Assembly: GCA_900540405.1 (NCBI GenBank)
Contig: UQFW01000046.1
Span: 1 to 11,503 of the forward strand
DNA from: Candidatus Avelusimicrobium faecicola
GTDB lineage: Bacteria; Elusimicrobiota; Elusimicrobia; Elusimicrobiales; Elusimicrobiaceae
Length of the DNA stretch: 11,503 nucleotides
Direction of reading: 5' to 3'
The notes beneath the pieces are model-generated. The model searched no databases, was not told the DNA's origin, and worked only from the letters and a program-made list of their open reading frames with translations. Below are positions 6,390-11,503 of the stretch, piece by piece. The position numbers and the translations under genes are program-made. Position 1 is the first letter of the stretch. The number at the start of each line of letters is the position of its first letter.

Positions 6390-7562
6390 TTATTTTAACC
6401 ACGCCAGCGGGTCTACCGCCACCGTCCCTTGCCGTATTTCAAAATACACCGCATAACGCCCGGTGCCGGAAGAGGTTTGCGTGTCCGGCCCGGCGGAGCC
6501 CACCACTCCCTGGCGGGGCAGTTTATCCCCCACCGCGGCTTTAATATCCTGTAAAAAGCCGTAAATGGAAAAGAAACCTTTGCCGTGGTCCAAAATAACC
6601 ACATTACCGTAAGAGCGGAACGGCCCGGCATAAATCACACTGCCTTCTTCCGCCGCGCGGACTTCTTGCCCCCGCTGGGCGGCAATTTTAATGCCGTCGC
6701 GGAAAATCCAGGTATTCAAATCGGCGCGGTATTCTTTACCGAATTTGCTAATCACTTTGCCGTTTACCGGCCACGGCAGGGAGTGCGGCGCCGCATCTAT
6801 TTTAGGCCCGCCGGAGGCACTCTTTTTGGCGCCCGCCGTTTTTTGGGCAGAGGCTTTGGCATCCTGCGCTTTGCGGGTGCGTTCAAACTTGGCAAGCAAA
6901 TTGTTTAACGCCTCGGCGGAGCGGTTTAATTCGTTAATCTCTTTACGCACTTCCTCTGCCTTGCGTTTGGTCACATCCAACGCGCTCTTTTTTTTGCGGA
7001 AACGGGTGGTAATGACCCCTTGTTCTTCTTCTAACTTGGAACTGCGCTCCTGCAACTGCTTGTTTTTGGCTTCATACGTTAAAATCTGTTTATCGGTCAG
7101 GCGCTGTTCTTTATCCATAGCGGCGGTAAACGCGGCTTTATGGGTTATCATACGGTCTACAAAAATATCTTCTTCCAAACTGTACCCGCCGGGGCAATCA
7201 TAGCACCGGGGCGTAAAATAATACGCGTCCAACTCCGCCAGCACCACCCGTTGCCACAGGGGCATACTTTTTTTTAATACGGCGCGTTTATCCGCCGTGG
7301 AAAGCAAACTTTGCTCTATGTAGGAAATATCCGCCTCTACCTTGTTTTTTTTGCGTTCCGCTTCCCGGCGGCGGCTTTCCAAATCGGAAATTTCCCGCGA
7401 AATTTGTTTTTCCGCCTCGCGGTATTTTTTTAATTCGTTTTCTTTTTGGGCCGCTTGGCTTTTTAAGCGCGCAAGCTCCCGCTTCTTATCTTCCGTTTCG
7501 TTGGAAAATAAGGCAGGAGCCCACAACAAAAACACACTTAAAAGCACTAAAACTTTTGCCAT
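6390..7562 (-). CDS. envC: EnvC-like divisome activator: coiled coil plus degenerate LytM domain
   Basis: This periplasmic protein of about 390 residues is predicted to activate N-acetylmuramoyl-L-alanine amidases at the septum under FtsX control. I chose the ATG at 7562: it starts a signal peptide (MAKVLVLLSVFLLWAPALFS) and has GGGGTGGA upstream. A GTG at 7619 would add 19 poor residues and has no ribosome site. Charged coiled coils cover about 22-100 and 145-235, an Ala/Lys/Ser linker follows, and a LytM/M23 fold spans about 262-390. All zinc ligands of active M23 peptidases are replaced: HxGID reads RDGIK (Arg288, Lys292), and HxH before FE reads AVY (Ala371, Tyr373). E. coli EnvC shows the same kind of loss, with similar YGF/YGY and YFEIR segments. 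A CYDC motif lies between the coils (120-123). The gene overlaps ftsX by 16 bases. Confidence 0.88.
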   Translation of the reverse strand: MAKVLVLLSVFLLWAPALFSNETEDKKRELARLKSQAAQKENELKKYREAEKQISREISDLESRRREAERKKNKVEADISYIEQSLLSTADKRAVLKKSMPLWQRVVLAELDAYYFTPRCYDCPGGYSLEEDIFVDRMITHKAAFTAAMDKEQRLTDKQILTYEAKNKQLQERSSKLEEEQGVITTRFRKKKSALDVTKRKAEEVRKEINELNRSAEALNNLLAKFERTRKAQDAKASAQKTAGAKKSASGGPKIDAAPHSLPWPVNGKVISKFGKEYRADLNTWIFRDGIKIAAQRGQEVRAAEEGSVIYAGPFRSYGNVVILDHGKGFFSIYGFLQDIKAAVGDKLPRQGVVGSAGPDTQTSSGTGRYAVYFEIRQGTVAVDPLAWLK

Positions 7563-8320
7563 TTTGTCAGTGTCCACCCCAAAAGGGCGCAAAGCAGAGC
7601 CAGCCCCGCTTGCCGCCACATACAGCCGTATTTATTCAGTACCGGGAGCAAATATCCGGCCGGATAGACCAGCACCGCCATCAGCCCCCAACTGCACGCG
7701 GCCGCCAACAGGCCGGAAAACACCCCCGCGCTCAAATGTTTGGCTTCGGCCGGGTAGGCTTCCACCAAAAACATAAATCCGAGTAGCAATAGCACCGCAA
7801 AGGCCAGCGCTACATTCAGCACCCGCAAGCAAAGCCCCGCCAAAAAGAGGGTATGCGCGTGGGCCGGGCTGTATTTAGCCGAAAGGCCCGGATATTCCGC
7901 CGCCAAATTATCTACAAACGGCCCGATGTTATTAATGGCCTGATAACTTAACTTCAGCTCAAAATACGCCGGCATTTTATTGCGCCCCATCAGCAGTAAA
8001 GACTGCGTAAGCTGCGGGTTCTTTTTTTGCAACGCGGCCAGCGCATCCGCCGGGGAAAACAAATTTACAGAGGTAATATCTTTTTTGGCGCTTAAACTTT
8101 CCCCCATTTGGGTCAGCTCGTCCTGCGCCACTTCCGGCGCGACGGTTAAAATGACCTTAAAATCGTCATTGAGCCGGGTAAAATAATCCTTTAATTGCAG
8201 TTGGGCAAAGTTGACCGCCTGCAACAAAACCGCTAGCGCAAACACCAGCACAAACACCCGGCGGTACAGCCGGAAGATGTGCTTGGATTTGCGTTTTTCG
8301 GGTTCTAAAAATTCGTCCAT
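7547..8320 (-). CDS. ftsX: FtsX-like cell-division ABC transporter membrane subunit
   Basis: This 257-residue membrane protein has the FtsX layout. A basic cytoplasmic N-terminus leads into TM1 at about 22-40. A periplasmic domain of some 115 residues (about 42-156) contains KMPAYFELKLS, which matches the conserved FtsX segment that normally reads LPxxxEV. TM2 (157-186), TM3 (197-226) and TM4 (234-251) follow. FtsX relays ATP hydrolysis by FtsE to a periplasmic EnvC-type hydrolase activator, and the next gene is envC-like, overlapping by 16 bases. Its ATG directly follows the phosphatase TAA in the same frame, with GAGGA just ahead of that stop, so translation is probably coupled. No ftsE lies beside it, which is unusual, since ftsE usually precedes ftsX. 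Sequence identity to well-known FtsX proteins looks low; the call rests on topology and context. Confidence 0.82.
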   Translation of the reverse strand: MDEFLEPEKRKSKHIFRLYRRVFVLVFALAVLLQAVNFAQLQLKDYFTRLNDDFKVILTVAPEVAQDELTQMGESLSAKKDITSVNLFSPADALAALQKKNPQLTQSLLLMGRNKMPAYFELKLSYQAINNIGPFVDNLAAEYPGLSAKYSPAHAHTLFLAGLCLRVLNVALAFAVLLLLGFMFLVEAYPAEAKHLSAGVFSGLLAAACSWGLMAVLVYPAGYLLPVLNKYGCMWRQAGLALLCALLGWTLTKWQKF

Positions 8321-9703
8321 TTAGTCCTCGTCCGTATCGGAAAGCTCCGTCCACCCCAACGCGGCGGAAAATTTATTTTTCAAATCCGTATTGTGGTACA
8401 CGCCGGTAAAACCGTCATAGTCGCCATAGGCAATACCCAACAGCATACCCGATGTATGCGTGCCGGTGGCCCAGGCCAGGCCCTTTTGCTCGTTAATCAG
8501 TTTTTTAACGGCATCATAATCCGTCGGGTTTTCCAAAACGGAAATATCCACATGATACCCAAGCCCCTTATCTAACATTTCCTGAAATTTCTGCGGTGTT
8601 TGTTGAGCCGCGGGGAGTTTTTTGAAATCTTCGTTGACATAATAAAGCACCCGTGTTTGCAAGAGGAGTTTATCGTATTGTTTATAGTCAATATAGTCCG
8701 TATGTCCGCCGTAAAGCATTTCCCCTTGTGCGTTTTTATGCTGTACTTGCGCTTCATCCAAATGGCGGTAGTTAAAGGCGGGGGCGCCGGTTTCGTGGTC
8801 CGCATTTAAGTAAACTAAGGTATCTTCGTTTTTATCGGCAAAGGCGGTTAGCAACGGCAAAGTTTCGTCCAGCGTCAGCATTTCATAATAAGAGGCCCCG
8901 GCGTCGTTTTCGTGCAACGCCCAGTCAATTTTTCCGGCTTCCACCATTAAAATAAACCCTTTCGGATTTTTAGAAAGCACTTTTAGCGCCGCAACGGCCA
9001 TATCTTTTAAGGTAGGCGTATTGGGGTGGAGTGTTTTTTCCACATAAAAGGGCATGGCTTCGTCCGCAAACAACCCCAAAATCTTTTTGCCTTTGGCACT
9101 CGCCAGTTGTTTTTTATTTTTGACGATGGTGTAGCCTTGTTTTTTGGCTTCTTTCAGTAATTTTTTATTTTCCCCTTGCGTAAAATATTTAAGCCCGCCG
9201 CCCATAATCACGTCCGCGCCGGAAGCTATCATTTGGCGGGCAATATCATATTTCATCTTGCGGCTGCGCGCATGGGATAAAAACGCGGCCGGGGTGGCGT
9301 CCGTCACATACACATCCGTCACAACCCCTACGGACATTCCGCGCTCTTTGGCTTCTTCCATAATGGTTTTTACGTTTAGGCCGGAATAATCCTGCCCAAT
9401 ATAATCCGGCAAGGAAAACTGCCCCGTGGCCATTTGGGTAGCGGCGCAAGCGCTGTCCGAAACGATACTCCCTTTGGTATTGTTAAAGTAAAGGCCCGTA
9501 TCGGAACGGTTGATGAATTTTTCCAAATTGGAAACTTTATCCGGGAAAGCCGGGTTATTGCCGTTGCGTACGGCTTCCATAAAGAAACCGACGGCCGACG
9601 GCCCCATACCGTCCCCAATCACCCAAATTAAATTTTTAGCTGTTTTGGCCTGTGCGCCCACAGCAAACAAACAAACTGCCAGTAATACTAAAAACTTCTT
9701 CAT
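8321..9703 (-). CDS. phoA: Periplasmic alkaline phosphatase (PhoA family)
   Basis: This 460-residue protein hydrolyses phosphate monoesters in the periplasm. A signal peptide with AQA-K cleavage after residue 19 leads into the fold. Active-site elements appear in family order: IGDGMG with metal ligand Asp31; VSDSACAATQMATG with the phosphorylated nucleophile Ser84; SRK with the phosphate-binding Arg148; VEAGKIDWALH giving Glu255, Asp260 and His264; ADHETG giving Asp302 and His303; and GTHTSG giving His416. These correspond to the two-zinc, one-magnesium site of E. coli PhoA. The acidic C-terminal tail (SDTDED) is unremarkable. AGGAG lies six bases before the ATG and overlaps the glgA stop, and ftsX begins directly after the TAA. 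No recognisable Pho box is present because there is no promoter-sized gap, so expression should follow the operon. Confidence 0.95.
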   Translation of the reverse strand: MKKFLVLLAVCLFAVGAQAKTAKNLIWVIGDGMGPSAVGFFMEAVRNGNNPAFPDKVSNLEKFINRSDTGLYFNNTKGSIVSDSACAATQMATGQFSLPDYIGQDYSGLNVKTIMEEAKERGMSVGVVTDVYVTDATPAAFLSHARSRKMKYDIARQMIASGADVIMGGGLKYFTQGENKKLLKEAKKQGYTIVKNKKQLASAKGKKILGLFADEAMPFYVEKTLHPNTPTLKDMAVAALKVLSKNPKGFILMVEAGKIDWALHENDAGASYYEMLTLDETLPLLTAFADKNEDTLVYLNADHETGAPAFNYRHLDEAQVQHKNAQGEMLYGGHTDYIDYKQYDKLLLQTRVLYYVNEDFKKLPAAQQTPQKFQEMLDKGLGYHVDISVLENPTDYDAVKKLINEQKGLAWATGTHTSGMLLGIAYGDYDGFTGVYHNTDLKNKFSAALGWTELSDTDED

Positions 9704-9712
9704 GCCACACTC

Positions 9713-11152
9713 CTAAATAATTGTTTTGTGATACAAGTTAATGTATTCCTGGGCGGATTTATCCCAAGAATTATCCGCCGCCATGGCGTTTTTAACCAAC
9801 TTAAACCATTGTTTTTTATCCGCATACGCTTTTAAGGCCGTATCCAGCGCGGCGCAAATGCCGTCTTCGCTCAGCGGGTCTATAAAAAATCCGGTTGCGT
9901 CACTGGCGGGATAACCCTTTACGGTGTCGGCCAAACCGCCCACGCGCGAAACCACCGGCAACGTGCCGTATTTCATGGCAATCAGTTGGCTGAGCCCGCA
10001 CGGCTCAAAGCGGGACGGCATTAAAAATAAATCCGCCCCGGCGTAAATTTTGTGGGCCAATTCTTCGTCCAAGCGGCCGCGGTACGCCACGCAAGAGGGG
10101 TTATTGCGCGCCAACGCCTGGTAAGCCTTTTCCAGCTTCGGGTCCCCGGCGCCCAAAATAGTAAACAGCACCCGGCCTTTATAGCGTTCAATCACATTCA
10201 CGGCCGTATCCAACCCTTTTTGATAGTCCAGGCGGGAAACCACCCCCACCACAGGTTTCTGCGGGTTTTGCTCCAGGCCACATTCTTCCAACAGGGCCAT
10301 TTTGCAGGCGGTTTTACCGCGTTGAAATTCAAACGCATCATAGCCCATGGGCAAAATCGGGTCGGTTTCCGGGTCCCAAATTTCCGTATCAATCCCGTTT
10401 ACAATGCCGCAAAAGTTTTTACTGCGGAAGCGTAATAAACCTTCCAATCCAAAACCTTTGGCGGGGTCATTTTGAACCTCGCGGGCATAGTTGGGGCTGA
10501 CGGTGTTTACGTTATCGGCAAACACAATGCCGCTTTTCAAAAAGCTGATACCGCCGTAATATTCAAACTTATCCGGCGTGTAATCCACCGGGTGGAAACC
10601 GGCTTTTTCGTAAGCGGAATACGGGAAGTGCCCCTGGTAGGCGATGTTATGAATGGTAAACAAACTGCGCGTGCGGGTATAAAAAGCATCCAGTTTATAC
10701 ACGGTTTTTAAGTACGCCGGAATTAACCCCGTCTGCCAATCGTGGCAGTGGATAATATCCGGGCGGAACCCCACAAATTTGCACCCTTCCAATACGGCGC
10801 GGCAGAATAAAATAAAGCGTTCGTCGTTATCCGGGTATTCGCCCGCTTTGGTGCGGTATAAATCCGGGCGGTCAAAATACTTCCGGTTGCCGATAAAAAA
10901 CACAATTACCGTGCCCCAGTTAATATAGGAAAGGGTCACCTGTTCAATCCGCCCGCCGATGGGGATTAAATACACGCCGGGCACCACTTTTAGCGAGGCC
11001 ACCCGCGAAAGATTGCGGTATTGCGGCAAGAATAAAATTACTTTATTGCCTTTGCGCATACCCAACTGCTGGCTAAGCGCGCCGACGACGTCGGCTAAAC
11101 CTCCGGTCTTACAAAACGGGAACGCCTCACTGGCGGCCATTACAATATTCAT
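9713..11152 (-). CDS. glgA: Glycogen (starch) synthase, GT5 family
   Basis: GlgA extends alpha-1,4-glucan chains, normally using ADP-glucose, in the cytoplasm. The 479 residues match the usual bacterial length. The N-terminal KTGGLADV (Lys15 onward) is the sugar-nucleotide signature. HCHDWQTGLIPAYL carries His137, matching the E. coli active-site His161. VSRLDYQKGLD supplies Arg307 and Lys312 for phosphate binding. PSRFEPCGLSQ contains the conserved Glu383, followed by KYGTLPVVSRVGGLADTV. All key residues are present, so it should be active. The ATG overlaps the upstream stop by four bases (ATGA), with GGAGG just ahead, and phoA starts nine bases after its stop. No other glycogen genes (glgC, glgB, glgP) are in the window, so the storage pathway must be completed elsewhere. 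Confidence 0.97.
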   Translation of the reverse strand: MNIVMAASEAFPFCKTGGLADVVGALSQQLGMRKGNKVILFLPQYRNLSRVASLKVVPGVYLIPIGGRIEQVTLSYINWGTVIVFFIGNRKYFDRPDLYRTKAGEYPDNDERFILFCRAVLEGCKFVGFRPDIIHCHDWQTGLIPAYLKTVYKLDAFYTRTRSLFTIHNIAYQGHFPYSAYEKAGFHPVDYTPDKFEYYGGISFLKSGIVFADNVNTVSPNYAREVQNDPAKGFGLEGLLRFRSKNFCGIVNGIDTEIWDPETDPILPMGYDAFEFQRGKTACKMALLEECGLEQNPQKPVVGVVSRLDYQKGLDTAVNVIERYKGRVLFTILGAGDPKLEKAYQALARNNPSCVAYRGRLDEELAHKIYAGADLFLMPSRFEPCGLSQLIAMKYGTLPVVSRVGGLADTVKGYPASDATGFFIDPLSEDGICAALDTALKAYADKKQWFKLVKNAMAADNSWDKSAQEYINLYHKTII

Positions 11153-11503
11153 TTTTCCTCCCCGGCCGCGCCTTTGGCTGCGGCTTCTTCCTGTTCGGTT
11201 TCTACTGTTAAAATTTGGTTATTGAGCCGTTCCTGCCGCTCCGCAACCGCTACGGGGTCTTGGGCGGCGGTTTCTCCGCTGGGCTCCGGCAAATTTTGGG
11301 CCGGGTTTTCCGGCTGATTTTGAGCCGGGTTTTCCGGCGTTTCAGCGGGAGTTTCTTCCCCGGCGGCGGTTGTTTCAGCCGCGGCGGCTTGGGGCTCCCC
11401 GGCGGCGGATTGAGTTTCCGCCCCGGCAACGGCTTGGGCTTCCCCGGTGGCGGTTTGGGTTTGCGGCATTTCTAATCCCGGCAGGGCTTCTTGCCCGAGC
11501 GCG
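11149..11503 (-). CDS. C-terminal Ala/Glu/Pro-rich tail of an unidentified protein (5' end beyond the window)
   Basis: The frame is open from the right edge to a TGA at 11151-11149, giving at least 117 codons. An in-frame ATG at 11469 is probably internal: the codons before it read ALGQEALPGLE without a stop, and no ribosome site precedes it. The visible part is low complexity, rich in Ala, Glu, Gln, Thr and Pro, strongly acidic and without hydrophobic segments. It looks like a disordered tail on a larger protein. A two-copy repeat (PENPAQNQ/PENPAQNL) sits in the middle. The stop overlaps the glgA start by four bases, so this is the preceding operon gene. The protein family cannot be told from the tail. 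Confidence 0.7.
   Translation of the reverse strand, partial: ALGQEALPGLEMPQTQTATGEAQAVAGAETQSAAGEPQAAAAETTAAGEETPAETPENPAQNQPENPAQNLPEPSGETAAQDPVAVAERQERLNNQILTVETEQEEAAAKGAAGEEK
11290..11337 (-). repeat. Two-copy 24-base tandem repeat in the low-complexity tail
   Basis: Two adjacent 24-base units (11337-11314 and 11313-11290) share CCGGAAAACCCGGC at their 5' ends and differ at only a few later bases. They encode PENPAQNQ and PENPAQNL. The unit length is a multiple of three, so copy-number change would keep the frame. A partial third start (CCGGAG) follows. Confidence 0.8.

Noticed and set aside
6691-7203. A 170-codon open frame on the plus strand
   Set aside because: It is antisense to the coiled-coil and linker part of the EnvC-like gene. 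The repetitive Ser/Leu/Arg composition is what the reverse complement of a coiled coil produces.
6390-7562. Active M23 zinc endopeptidase
   Set aside because: All ligand positions of the HxxxD and HxH motifs are substituted, so catalysis by the usual mechanism is not expected.
7563-7619. GTG start at 7619 for the EnvC-like gene
   Set aside because: It adds 19 residues before the signal peptide, has no ribosome binding site and lies inside the ftsX coding region. The ATG at 7562 gives a standard signal peptide.
2717-9715. Four operon junctions where the next ATG is in frame with the previous stop (glgA/phoA, phoA/ftsX, tsaD/binding protein, binding protein/cyclase), suggesting stop-codon readthrough fusions
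   Set aside because: About a third of close junctions should be in frame by chance. At least the first three have a normal ribosome binding site, and no readthrough context or recoding element was seen.
11149-11469. A free-standing 106-residue gene starting at the ATG at 11469
   Set aside because: The frame continues open to the window edge with protein-like codons and no Shine-Dalgarno before this ATG, so it is better read as the tail of a longer protein.
1-11503. CRISPR array, tRNA/rRNA genes, insertion sequences or prophage genes
   Set aside because: No regularly spaced direct repeats, cloverleaf-like sequences, transposase-like proteins or paired terminal inverted repeats were seen on either strand.

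Overview
The window reads as a piece of a Gram-negative-type bacterial chromosome. Every convincing gene lies on the minus strand. EnvC, FtsX, a periplasmic alkaline phosphatase and a secreted CtpA-type protease imply an envelope with a periplasm. The style of the proteins and the gene mix suggest an Elusimicrobiota-like organism, possibly a gut lineage. That is an impression from memory of such genomes, not something the sequence proves.

Read in the direction of transcription (right to left), 11503 to about 1216 looks like one tightly packed operon. The order is: the 3' end of an Ala/Glu/Pro-rich protein, glgA (glycogen synthase), an alkaline phosphatase, ftsX, envC, ctpA, tsaD, a solute-binding-fold protein with no signal peptide, and a GAF-GAF-GGDEF diguanylate cyclase. 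Junctions run from a 16-base overlap to a 16-base gap, and several Shine-Dalgarno sequences sit on the previous gene's stop codon. A perfect palindrome followed by five Ts overlaps the cyclase stop codon and probably ends the transcript.

The operon joins several functions. glgA stores carbon and phoA releases phosphate. ftsX-envC-ctpA looks like a cell-separation and wall-remodelling module: the EnvC-type protein has lost all the metal ligands of active LytM enzymes, as in known amidase activators. tsaD is a universal tRNA-modification gene. The last two genes are the most unusual part: a binding-protein fold that must stay in the cytoplasm, translated together with a soluble c-di-GMP synthase. 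This suggests an intracellular ligand sensor feeding second-messenger output.

From about 1150 down to 1 lies a separate unit. A TTGACA promoter candidate is followed by a long leader with two back-to-back hairpins. It leads into a secreted, cysteine-rich protein that runs off the left edge. No recognisable tRNA, rRNA, insertion sequence, CRISPR array or plus-strand gene was found.
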